DNA from: JACQWR01 sp964614365
GTDB taxonomy: Bacteria; Desulfobacterota; Syntrophia; Syntrophales; JACQWR01
Length of the DNA: 5,912 nt
Direction of reading: 5' to 3'
Assembly: GCA_964614365.1 (NCBI GenBank)
Contig: CAZTLA010000190.1
Location: 1-5,912 of the forward strand
In this document: piece by piece, positions 1-5,850 of the stretch
Layout: each line of letters begins with the position of its first letter
Numbering within the stretch: position 1 is the first letter of the stretch
Notes under the pieces: generated by a model
What the model was told of the DNA's origin: nothing
Database searches by the model: none
What the model saw: the letters and a program-made list of their open reading frames with translations, nothing else
Position numbers and translations under genes: made by a program

Positions 1-985
1 TCTTCGCGACCGCTTCCTCGATGGAGTACTTGGTCTGGTGGGTGGGCGGACTGGGTAGGCTGACGCCTGACGGCACACCACGGATGGCGGCAATCAGCTT
101 GTTCACTTTGTGCCACATGAGCAGGCCGCCGTCTCCCGGTTTTGCCCCCTGGCCGTATTTGATCTCGATGGCGCAGGGGTCTTCCTTCATATGGGGAAGG
201 GCGTGGATGATCTCGTCCCAGCCGAAGTAGCCGCTGGCGATCTGCAGGATGACATATTTCAGGAAGCGGGAACGCAGCAATCTCGGCGGACACCCGCCTT
301 CTCCCGTGCAGATGCGCACCGGCAGTCCCTTTTCCTCGTTCAGGTAGGCCACTCCCATCTGCAAACCTTCCCACATGGTCGGGGAAAGGGCGCCGAAGGA
401 CATGCTGCCCACAATGAGCGGATAGATTTCGCGCACCGGCGGGATCCAGCCGTTTTCCCGTGCCGCCTTCACGATCTCCTCGGGCGGCAGGATCCGTCCC
501 AGCAGCGTCCGTAATTCGAACTCGTGGCGGCCCGCGTCGAGCGCGGGATCGGTAAGCATGGAAATGCGCACGAACTTGATCTCATCGAGCAAGCTCCGCG
601 GGTCGTTGCGGCGTCCGCCGCGCCGCCGCGGTTCGCCGCCCAGGTTGATATGCATCCGCAACTTGTCCGGCTCGTCGTTGTGGACGGGCATGATGGCGTG
701 ATTGGGACAGACGAGGTCGCACATCCCGCAGCCGATGCAGGCGTAGGCCGGCTCGGTGCGCTGGCGAATGCCGTGATAGACGCCGAAGACGTTGCCCGGT
801 TTTTCCGTAAGTCCCATGCCGACCTGGACTACGCGCTTCCGGTGCACACCGAGTTCAATGGCCTGCACGGGACAGACCGCCGTACAGCGACCGCAGAGGG
901 TGCACTTTTCCTTGCTCCAGAGAAGCTGCCAGGGCAGATCTTTGGTGGATAATGTAGATGGGGCAAGTTTTCCCATTGATTCCAT
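1..985 (-). CDS. Ferredoxin-FMN glutamate synthase-like central subunit (split GOGAT), 3' end beyond window
   Basis: Partial gene: 328 codons plus one base are visible and the frame is open to the left edge. Residues 28-38 (CxxCxxCxxxC) and 83-93 (CxxCxxCxxxC, each followed by Pro) form a 2x[4Fe-4S] ferredoxin domain. From about residue 188 the FMN/2-oxo-acid barrel of glutamate synthase begins: GSMSFGALSP (193-202), TGEGG (227-231), QIASGYFG (248-255), IKYGQGAKPGDGG (275-287), then SPPTHQTKYSIEE (311-323). Known role of the family (COG0069, archaeal-type GltB2): it takes ammonia from the amidotransferase subunit and reductively aminates a 2-oxo acid in the cytoplasm, using electrons from ferredoxin or a partner reductase. 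Such proteins are usually about 500 residues, so roughly 170, including the expected 3Fe-4S cysteines, are missing. The start at 985 is preferred over the in-frame ATG at 976 because AGGAG lies 8 bases upstream. The loop SPPTHQTKYSIEE differs from the canonical SPPPHHDIYSIED, so the acceptor acid is uncertain. Family call secure, substrate not. Confidence 0.93.
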   Translation of the reverse strand, partial: MESMGKLAPSTLSTKDLPWQLLWSKEKCTLCGRCTAVCPVQAIELGVHRKRVVQVGMGLTEKPGNVFGVYHGIRQRTEPAYACIGCGMCDLVCPNHAIMPVHNDEPDKLRMHINLGGEPRRRGGRRNDPRSLLDEIKFVRISMLTDPALDAGRHEFELRTLLGRILPPEEIVKAARENGWIPPVREIYPLIVGSMSFGALSPTMWEGLQMGVAYLNEEKGLPVRICTGEGGCPPRLLRSRFLKYVILQIASGYFGWDEIIHALPHMKEDPCAIEIKYGQGAKPGDGGLLMWHKVNKLIAAIRGVPSGVSLPSPPTHQTKYSIEEAVAK

Positions 986-2079
986 TTTTCTATCTCCTGA
1001 CGCTCCGGTCCCACAAAAACGGTGTCGTATTTCATCGGCTGGAAGTCCCGGCTTTTGTCCCGTCCGGGAATGGCCGCGTCCAGGCCGCACATCTCCGAAG
1101 AGAAGGCAAACATGCCCGCCGTGCCGCCCGCCACGCCGGGGCGCAGCTTCTTGCTGTCCTGCGCCATGAAGAGTGTTTTGTCGGGAAGACACCCGATTAT
1201 GCAGTTGGGGCCGTCAATGATCAGCGGCCGGCAGCTCTGCTTGATGAGCCGCAACTGCCTGCCGTTGGGATGACGTTCCAGCTCACCATCCGTGAGCGGG
1301 GTGATGATATGCTTGTACATTTCCAAACCCATGCCGAGCGTGCGGCGCGTATAGTGGAGGATATGGGTAAACACCTCCGAGTCGGACTGGTAGCCCGTAT
1401 AGCCGGGGTTTCTGCGCGACGTGAGAAACTCGCGAATCGGCACAAAAGCCGTGTTTTCTCCGTTCGTCATCGTGGCGATCCCCTGGATAAAGAAGGGATG
1501 GCAGGCATAGATATCTATGGCGTAGTTGGTGTTCTGCCGTCCCTGAGAAAGAATGGTGCGCGCCCGGAGGTCTGCCCGCTCAAGTCCCAGGTACTCCGCG
1601 ATGGCCATGGGGTCTCCCACCTCCTTGATCATGATCACGTCCGGCCAGAAGCTGAACACTTTTGTCGAGCTGTCCGCCTCTCCCATCGCTCTCAACGTGA
1701 GCCGGCACGTCATCAGGCGGTATTCGCGCTCGGCGGCGTTTAGCTCCTCCCAGCCGGGCGGATAATCGTAGACGCGTATCACGTAGTTGTCGCGCTTGGG
1801 CGTCCCTGCGGGAGGTTCATGGGTGGGACGGATCAGAAGCTCGTATTTCACCATAAAATCAAGGTCCATCATGGTGCGGTCCAGCGCCTTGAGCCCCTCG
1901 TGGGAAAAGATGCCGGACAGGATGGGCTTGCCTTTGAAACGCCCAAAATCACCGCCCAGATCGGTCAGGAAGAGTCCCACGCCTGACCCGTCGTGACCTT
2001 CCTTCATCACGTTGAGGGCGTTGACGGCCACTATGGGAGAGAGGGCCTCATTGCTGGTGACGGCAAACAAACGGCACAT
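829..2079 (-). CDS. Class II glutamine amidotransferase subunit of a split glutamate synthase
   Basis: Open frame of 416 residues starting MCRLFAVTSNE. In class II (Ntn-hydrolase) amidotransferases the initiator Met is removed and Cys2 is the nucleophile that hydrolyses glutamine to glutamate and ammonia. Other family marks: EGHDGSGVGL (27-36, the QHRGxDG-like site), TNGEN (205-209, the glutamine/oxyanion-hole NGE-type loop) and QSDSEV (231-236). The layout matches the COG0067 subunit of split GOGATs, usually about 350-370 residues. A modest Shine-Dalgarno AAGGA (2089-2093) lies 9 bases before the ATG. The ferredoxin-FMN gene follows at once and should receive the ammonia. Oddity: residues 365-416 are read from the same bases as the start of the next gene in another frame, and this tail is Pro/Ser/Arg-rich like an out-of-frame shadow. 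The natural C-terminus is probably near residue 365-370 (around KWNQ), so a lost stop, a frameshift or a sequence error is likely. Function is secure to the family level; the exact 3' end is not. Confidence 0.88.
   Translation of the reverse strand: MCRLFAVTSNEALSPIVAVNALNVMKEGHDGSGVGLFLTDLGGDFGRFKGKPILSGIFSHEGLKALDRTMMDLDFMVKYELLIRPTHEPPAGTPKRDNYVIRVYDYPPGWEELNAAEREYRLMTCRLTLRAMGEADSSTKVFSFWPDVIMIKEVGDPMAIAEYLGLERADLRARTILSQGRQNTNYAIDIYACHPFFIQGIATMTNGENTAFVPIREFLTSRRNPGYTGYQSDSEVFTHILHYTRRTLGMGLEMYKHIITPLTDGELERHPNGRQLRLIKQSCRPLIIDGPNCIIGCLPDKTLFMAQDSKKLRPGVAGGTAGMFAFSSEMCGLDAAIPGRDKSRDFQPMKYDTVFVGPERQEIEKWNQWENLPHLHYPPKICPGSFSGARKSAPSAVAVRRSVPCRPLNSVCTGSA
994..998 (-). promoter_or_regulatory. 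Ribosome binding site of the ferredoxin-FMN subunit
   Basis: AGGAG on the minus strand, 8 bases before the ATG at 985. It decides between the ATG at 985 and the in-frame ATG at 976. It lies inside the 3' part of the amidotransferase frame, so translation of the two subunits is probably coupled. Confidence 0.7.
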
Positions 2080-2107
2080 AATTCTGTATCCTTTATTTTA
2101 TAGGGTA

Positions 2108-2129
2108 GGGAAGGTTTCAAACCCTTCCC
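2108..2129. repeat. Inverted repeat in leader of the amidotransferase gene
   Basis: Perfect 7-bp arms GGGAAGG (2108-2114) and CCTTCCC (2123-2129) around an 8-base loop, about 29 bases before the start codon. There is no T-run on either side, so it is not a terminator. It would lie at the transcription start predicted from the sigma-54-like element, so it may be an operator or a 5' mRNA hairpin. Confidence 0.4.
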
Positions 2130-2133
2130 TTGC

Positions 2134-2149
2134 TGCCAGAATTATGCCA
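2134..2149 (-). promoter_or_regulatory. Sigma-54-like -24/-12 promoter candidate
   Basis: The minus strand reads TGGCATAATTCTGGCA, with GG at 2148-2147 and GC at 2136-2135 separated by exactly ten bases. It matches the TGGCAyrN4TTGCw consensus except for one base in the -12 element (TGGC for TTGC). The start of transcription would be near 2123, giving a leader of about 44 bases before the amidotransferase ATG. Sigma-54 control of a nitrogen-assimilation gene would make sense. No activator binding site was identified, and a chance match is possible. Confidence 0.4.
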
Positions 2150-2189
2150 GCGCCGTTTTTTCCTCTAAGACAGCAAGTAACCCGGTTCT

Positions 2190-2203
2190 TCCGCCCCGGC
2201 GGA
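2190..2203. repeat. GC-rich palindrome, possible operator
   Basis: TCCGCC (2190-2195), two central bases, GGCGGA (2198-2203). It lies just downstream of the sigma-70-like -10 at 2208-2213, across the predicted start point, where a repressor site would be expected. No regulator gene is present in the window. Confidence 0.3.
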
Positions 2204-2207
2204 TGTT

Positions 2208-2237
2208 ATTCTATCATCTTGTAATCGTTATTGGTAA
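2208..2237 (-). promoter_or_regulatory. Sigma-70-like promoter candidate for the synthase block
   Basis: Minus strand -35 TTACCA (2232-2237, 4 of 6 consensus bases), an 18-base spacer, and -10 TAGAAT (2208-2213, 5 of 6). It would give a leader of about 120 bases containing the GC-rich palindrome and the inverted repeat at 2108-2129. It is an alternative to, or works beside, the sigma-54-like element. Weak evidence from sequence alone. Confidence 0.3.
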
Positions 2238-2250
2238 ATGCCACTTACGA

Positions 2251-2269
2251 TATCTCTGCGAAAGAGATA
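2251..2269. repeat. Inverted repeat upstream of the -35 candidate
   Basis: Perfect 7-bp arms TATCTCT (2251-2257) and AGAGATA (2263-2269) around the loop GCGAA. It lies 13 bases upstream of the -35 candidate, a position typical of an activator or repressor site. On the plus strand it could also fold as an RNA hairpin, but no gene on that strand would use it. Confidence 0.35.
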
Positions 2270-2326
2270 AATTGCATCAGGAACGGGACACAGGCAAATC
2301 AGGCCGGACTGTTTTACGGTAAAAAC

Positions 2327-2377
2327 AAGAACAGAAATGTATCATTTGCAGATTGAAAGAACAGAAATGTATCATTT
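2327..2377. repeat. 21-bp exact direct repeat, two copies at 30-bp period
   Basis: Copies at 2327-2347 and 2357-2377 are identical over 21 bases (beginning AAGAACAGAAATG) and separated by 9 bases. The motif TTTTACGG occurs on either side (2312-2319, 2387-2394). Closely spaced repeats of about 20 bp are a known feature of the ends of IS21-family elements, where the transposase binds; matching this locus to such an end is my inference. No transposase frame or second end is visible, so it would be a solo or decayed end. Alternatively it is a tandem binding site for a regulator. Confidence 0.75.
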
Positions 2378-2640
2378 TCGCCGGTATTTTACGGGCATCC
2401 TTGATGTCCCCTCTACCGCTTACGTATTTTCCGGCAACATGATTATCGTGATTTCACCCACGAATGCAATTGCAGATTGCTCTCCCCCGGCTTGCACTGC
2501 GGGGCAAACGAGTGAATCTTCAATATACACGAGTCCACGTGTCAGAGCGGCGTTCCTGTCTGCTCCCAGACGTGTGCGGAGGTTGCTCTCCGGTTCATTT
2601 CCCTATTCGCTTGACGGTAAGGCGGCGGGACGATGTCCGG

Positions 2641-2658
2641 CGATGAAGGACTTCATCG
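2641..2658. repeat. Palindrome downstream of tctB
   Basis: Arms CGATGAAG (2641-2648) and CTTCATCG (2651-2658) with only two bases between them. The shape suits a dimeric DNA-binding protein or a cruciform better than a terminator, and no T-run follows in the tctB reading direction. Confidence 0.4.
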
Positions 2659-2705
2659 GATTGGATGACATGTGGGGTCAAATCCACACTATCTGCCGTA
2701 TCCTG

Positions 2706-3185
2706 TTACCCTCTGAGCCATTTTTCCAGGGGCAAGACCGGATCGACAAACGTCATACCGCTTACATAGTCAAAAAAACCCCAGAGGATGCCCCAGCAGG
2801 TGACGGCGAGCAGCAAAGCCACCCACCATCGCGAGCCTTGCCGGAACGAATATAAGAAACACCAGAGGGGGATGGTGATATATAAGCCGAGGAGCCAGAT
2901 GCCGATGACGCAGCCTATCAACCAGAGCCAAATATCGAGCGCTTGCAGCGGGGCCTTGGTCAGCTCCTGGTCTTCCGTCAGCTCAATATCCATGCCGGAG
3001 GAGACCGCCTCGTGTTGCGGTCTGAGCTCCATAAAGAACTGGATGACGGTAAGGAGCCAGCAGAGCGAACCGATGGTGAGCACCAGAATTGATGCCCGCA
3101 GAGGCCAGTTAAATGCCTCCAGGACGCCAAAACCAAGAACCACAATAATCAACAGCGTAAAGAAGGACCGCGGTCTGAATCTCAT
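2706..3185 (-). CDS. tctB: TTT transporter small membrane subunit TctB
   Basis: A 159-residue integral membrane protein. Hydrophobic segments lie at about 8-24, 31-52, 84-113 (probably a helix or pair broken near Leu100-Tyr102) and 119-138, with a hydrophilic acidic loop between (about 53-80). Size, four-span pattern and position match TctB, the poorly conserved small subunit of tripartite tricarboxylate transporters. It joins TctA in the cytoplasmic membrane to import a carboxylate with the help of the binding protein TctC. The ATG lies one base after the tctA stop, and a GGGAGGG-type ribosome site lies inside the tctA 3' end, so translation is coupled. The order C-A-B differs from the classical C-B-A order. 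The family is identified mainly by context and topology because TctB sequences diverge strongly. Confidence 0.88.
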   Translation of the reverse strand: MRFRPRSFFTLLIIVVLGFGVLEAFNWPLRASILVLTIGSLCWLLTVIQFFMELRPQHEAVSSGMDIELTEDQELTKAPLQALDIWLWLIGCVIGIWLLGLYITIPLWCFLYSFRQGSRWWVALLLAVTCWGILWGFFDYVSGMTFVDPVLPLEKWLRG

Positions 3186-3186
3186 G

Positions 3187-4701
3187 CTATTTTCCCTCCC
3201 CTTCTACGCCCGCCTCTCTCAGCGCTTCAATTTCTGCTAAATGTTGTCGTTTTTGGAACATGGGCAGCAGGACGGCGGTGCTGATAATGAGCAAAATAAG
3301 AACGATAACGCCCGGGCGGTACATCCATGCCCACCCATACCGTGCCGTGGACAGCCAGAGGTACTTCTCCATGGGTTCGCCTAAAACGAGGCCGAGCAGG
3401 AGCGGCGCCCTGGGCCATTTGAGCTGCTTCATAAAGAAGCCGAGACAGGTGAAGATCAGGAGCAAATAAAGATCGGTCATGGCGTTGTTGGCTGTGTAGG
3501 CGCCCAGCAGACACAGGACGGCGATGACGGGCACCATTACGCGGCTTGGCCATAAGGTCATCTTGGCGATTGGGTCGGCCAGAGCCAGGGCGCCCGCGCC
3601 GCCGATGATGTTGGCGATCGTTAATGTCCAGATAACGGAGAAGGTAAACGGAAGATCCTTCGTCAACATCGCCGGTCCCGGCTGAATGCCCACAGCGGTG
3701 AACGCAACGAGTATGAGGGCAACGGTGGTGCCCGTCGGAATGCCAAAGGCAAGGGCGGTTACATACTGGCCTGCGTCCACCGAGTTGTTGCCGGCCTCCG
3801 GGGCTATGACTCCCCGTATATCCCCTCTGCCGAATGTGCCTTTTTTCTCTGTCTGAACGGCATGGCCGTAACATATCCAGGCTACGGTAGGTCCGCCGAG
3901 TCCCGGAATTACGCCGAACACTGCTCCAATGGCGGACGTGCGTACCAGCAGCCACCAATGCTTGAAGCAGTCCATCACGCCGTCCATCATCCCCTTGCCC
4001 ATTTTGGGGATGTCCCCGGCAATGCTTGTTCCCGACATAGCCAGGGCGATGACCTCCGGCATGGCATAGACGCCCATGGTCACCAGAATCAGGTCAATGC
4101 CCTCCCAGAGAAAGGTTTGGCCAAAGACCCATCTCTCCGCGCCGGACTTGTCATCCAGACCTATCATCATCAGCATGATGCCGATGCCGGCGGAAATAAA
4201 TCCCTTGAGCTTGGCTTTGCCGCTGAGTATGGCCACCATGCTTACACCCCATAAGGTGAGCATAAAGAATTCAGGGGAGCCCATGGCAAGGACGATGGGA
4301 CGGAGAATCGGCAGCACTGCCGTCAGCATAATTGCCCCGACAACACCGCCCAAAACCGAGCTCCACACCGCAGCGCCGGTCGCTCTGGCGCCCTCTCCCT
4401 TCTTTGAGAGCGGAAATCCATCGAGTATCGTGGCAACGGATGCGCTGCTGCCGGGGATGCCGATGAGTGATGAGGTAAGGCCGCTCGCGGTGTTTGCGAC
4501 GGCGTGTATGCTGACCATTAAGGCAATGGCGGAGGGGGCGGGCAAGGTCATAGCAAAGGGCAGGCACATGGCTATGAGGGCCGGGCTGCCGATGCCCGGC
4601 AGGATTGCCACAACGGTTGACAAAATAATCCCCACCACCATAACAAACATAGGCATCGGTTGCAGGACCATGAGCAAACCTTGTAGAGATGCTTCCCACA
4701 T
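3187..4701 (-). CDS. tctA: TTT transporter large membrane subunit TctA
   Basis: 504 residues from the ATG at 4701 (MWEASLQGLL), the usual TctA size, with many hydrophobic spans. Family motifs run in order: LPGIGS (34-39), GIPGSSASVATILDGFP (81-97) followed by the basic KKGEGARATG, GLDD (181-184) with RWVFG (190-194), IPGLGG (265-270), APEAGNN (300-306), GIPTGTT (320-326), GIQPGP (338-343) and LGEPMEKYL (440-448). TctA is the translocation subunit that carries the carboxylate across the cytoplasmic membrane, driven by an ion gradient and supplied by TctC. An in-frame ATG at 4731 would add ten residues but has no ribosome site and lies in a hairpin; the ATG at 4701 follows AAGGAGGAGG. The glycine-rich YGGS-type stretch usual before the first IPG motif is replaced by VANTASGLTSS (68-78), so this is a divergent subfamily. 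The transported acid cannot be told from sequence. Confidence 0.96.
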   Translation of the reverse strand: MWEASLQGLLMVLQPMPMFVMVVGIILSTVVAILPGIGSPALIAMCLPFAMTLPAPSAIALMVSIHAVANTASGLTSSLIGIPGSSASVATILDGFPLSKKGEGARATGAAVWSSVLGGVVGAIMLTAVLPILRPIVLAMGSPEFFMLTLWGVSMVAILSGKAKLKGFISAGIGIMLMMIGLDDKSGAERWVFGQTFLWEGIDLILVTMGVYAMPEVIALAMSGTSIAGDIPKMGKGMMDGVMDCFKHWWLLVRTSAIGAVFGVIPGLGGPTVAWICYGHAVQTEKKGTFGRGDIRGVIAPEAGNNSVDAGQYVTALAFGIPTGTTVALILVAFTAVGIQPGPAMLTKDLPFTFSVIWTLTIANIIGGAGALALADPIAKMTLWPSRVMVPVIAVLCLLGAYTANNAMTDLYLLLIFTCLGFFMKQLKWPRAPLLLGLVLGEPMEKYLWLSTARYGWAWMYRPGVIVLILLIISTAVLLPMFQKRQHLAEIEALREAGVEGEGK

Positions 4702-4710
4702 ATATCGTAT

Positions 4711-4720
4711 CCTCCTCCTT
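4711..4720 (-). promoter_or_regulatory. Strong ribosome binding site of tctA
   Basis: AAGGAGGAGG, 9 bases before the ATG at 4701. It settles the tctA start, since the upstream ATG at 4731 has no such site. Confidence 0.85.
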
Positions 4721-4724
4721 AGTG

Positions 4725-4737
4725 TCCCCATCGGGGA
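4725..4737. repeat. Short hairpin before the tctA ribosome site
   Basis: Arms TCCCC (4725-4729) and GGGGA (4733-4737) with a 3-base loop, five bases upstream of the tctA Shine-Dalgarno. It covers the alternative ATG at 4731, which further argues against that start. Confidence 0.4.
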
Positions 4738-4743
4738 TGATTG

Positions 4744-4773
4744 AACCTCTTCGCTTTCAGGAGAAGAGAGGTT
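4744..4773 (-). repeat. Hairpin after tctC, possible mRNA stabiliser
   Basis: Arms AACCTCT (4744-4750) and AGAGGTT (4767-4773), with further partial pairing inside, placed directly at the tctC stop codon. No U-run follows in the direction of transcription, so it is not a classical terminator. By analogy with other binding-protein operons, such a stem could protect the tctC message and let more TctC than TctA/TctB be made; this is an inference. Confidence 0.45.
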
Positions 4774-5837
4774 TATTTTTTCGTTGCAACGAGGCCGAAC
4801 TTCATCTGCAGGTTCCTGCCAAAATCAAGGGCTGCCGGCGGCACCGTCAGTATCTCTTTCAGAATATCCGTCGTTTCCTGACCAACACCCACCTCATAAA
4901 CATCCGAGACCATGCGTTTCACCCGTTCGTCAAACTGGGGGTCCTTGGCGATCTTGGCAAAGGCGTCGACAAGTATGGACGTGTACTGCTTCGGTGTATT
5001 GCGCGGCGCCACCAGGAATTTATCCACGTCGCCGGCGCCAATCCAGGCCATATAGGCCTGCCAGGCAATCCCCGTGGGTTTTTTCGCGCCGAGCACTTCC
5101 ACAAACGTCGGCACGTCGGAAAAATCTCTTCGACGGATAAATTTTCCGCTTTTGAAAATTCCTCCCTGGGAGATTGCACTGGCCAAACCCTCCTCCACCA
5201 TGCGCCTGATGATGAAGCCGTTCGTCGTGCCGAACATATCTATTTCGCCACGCCGAAACGCCAGCTCCATATCGCTGGTACCGCTATAGCCGGGGATCCA
5301 GCGGACATTCCAGCCGAGGAATTCCCTGCCCCAGAGCGCCATCCCCATCCAGGTTTCCTCGCCTTCCTTGGTGCCGCATACCACCGGCTCGGCTTTTGGA
5401 TCATACAAGCGCTTGAGGGCTTCTTTGCGGACCAAAATGAGATTGGTCCCGCGGTTCACATTGCCGATGTGGACATATTTTGTCAGGTCGTATTTTACAA
5501 TGTCGCGGCTTCTCAACTGGAGGCTGATGGGAGATGAGGAATTCATCATCAGGTGCAGTCCATCCGGCACTCCGTTGAGATAAAAGATATTATTGGCGAT
5601 GACGCCTCCCGCACCCGGCTGGGCGCGCACCACAATAGTGGGTTTTCCGGGTATATACTTGGGGTAAAAGAACGCGACGATGCGCGCCATGGTGTCGGTG
5701 CCGCCGCCCACGCGGGACTCGCCCATGATTTCGATCGTCTTCCCTTCGTAGTACGGCGCCGCGTGTCCCGGCGCCGCCGTGAGGGACAATCCGGTAACCA
5801 CCAAAAAGATCGACAAATTACCTGAGAATTTCTTCAT
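4773..5837 (-). CDS. tctC: TTT transporter periplasmic solute-binding protein TctC
   Basis: 354 residues. The start MKKFSGNLSIFLVVTGLSLT is a clear Sec signal peptide, with likely cleavage after GHA (residue 26). The mature part carries TctC/Bug-family marks: GGGTDTMAR (44-52), PGAGG (74-78), PDG (91-93), GYSGTSDMELAFRRGEID (183-200) and a late APRNTP (277-282). The family binds carboxylates (citrate and other di- or tricarboxylates, some amino acids and aromatic acids) through two water-bridged loops in a Venus-flytrap fold, then hands them to TctA/TctB. It is slightly longer than the usual 320-330 residues. The ATG at 5837 follows an excellent ribosome site. First gene of the operon within this window; tctA follows after 71 bases. 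The ligand cannot be predicted from what is visible, and no lipoprotein cysteine is present. Confidence 0.94.
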   Translation of the reverse strand: MKKFSGNLSIFLVVTGLSLTAAPGHAAPYYEGKTIEIMGESRVGGGTDTMARIVAFFYPKYIPGKPTIVVRAQPGAGGVIANNIFYLNGVPDGLHLMMNSSSPISLQLRSRDIVKYDLTKYVHIGNVNRGTNLILVRKEALKRLYDPKAEPVVCGTKEGEETWMGMALWGREFLGWNVRWIPGYSGTSDMELAFRRGEIDMFGTTNGFIIRRMVEEGLASAISQGGIFKSGKFIRRRDFSDVPTFVEVLGAKKPTGIAWQAYMAWIGAGDVDKFLVAPRNTPKQYTSILVDAFAKIAKDPQFDERVKRMVSDVYEVGVGQETTDILKEILTVPPAALDFGRNLQMKFGLVATKK

Positions 5838-5842
5838 TTTCC

Positions 5843-5850
5843 CCTCCTTT
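5843..5850 (-). promoter_or_regulatory. Ribosome binding site of tctC
   Basis: AAAGGAGG, 5 bases before the ATG at 5837; a near-perfect Shine-Dalgarno that supports the start and suggests high expression of the binding protein. The remaining bases to the right edge (5851-5912) are AT-rich leader or promoter DNA with no confident -35/-10 pair. Confidence 0.85.

Larger units (their letters stand above)
2080..2705. other. Gene-free region between transporter and synthase blocks
   Basis: About 626 bases with no protein I can support. The part near 2080-2240 is the likely leader and promoter of the amidotransferase gene. The part from about 2300 to 2400 is AT-richer and holds a 21-bp direct repeat and two TTTTACGG motifs (2312-2319 and 2387-2394). 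The part from 2500 to 2705 has small hairpins: GTCTG/CAGAC (2558-2571), CGGAG/CTCCG (2577-2592), a palindrome at 2641-2658 and TGTGG/CCACA (2671-2688). No T-run follows any of these, so I see no clear intrinsic terminator after tctB. A plus-strand open frame from 2337 begins inside the repeat and runs antisense through tctB; it has no recognisable domain. The region looks like regulatory DNA next to decayed mobile DNA. Confidence 0.6.

Noticed and set aside
958..1743. 261-residue plus-strand open frame
   Set aside because: Lies antisense to the amidotransferase gene, is Arg/His/Ala-rich and has no recognisable domain; a shadow of GC-rich coding DNA.
2640..2705. Rho-independent terminator after tctB
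   Set aside because: Hairpins exist but none is GC-rich with a following T-run in the reading direction.
2337..2855. 172-residue plus-strand open frame across the intergenic region
   Set aside because: Starts inside the 21-bp direct repeat, has no ribosome site or known domain, and its last third is antisense to tctB. It may hold decayed mobile DNA but is not supported as a gene.
3227..3958. 243-residue minus-strand open frame inside tctA
   Set aside because: Out-of-frame shadow of tctA, Arg/His-rich and without motifs.
4702..4731. Longer tctA start at the ATG at 4731
   Set aside because: No Shine-Dalgarno before it, it falls within a hairpin, and the added residues would be encoded by the real ribosome site before 4701.
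4076..4744. 222-residue plus-strand open frame
   Set aside because: Antisense to well-supported tctA; composition rich in Met, Pro and Ser reflects reverse-complemented membrane-protein codons.
4689..5537. 282-residue plus-strand open frame
   Set aside because: Antisense to tctC, which has a signal peptide, family motifs and a perfect ribosome site; the opposite frame shows no domain.
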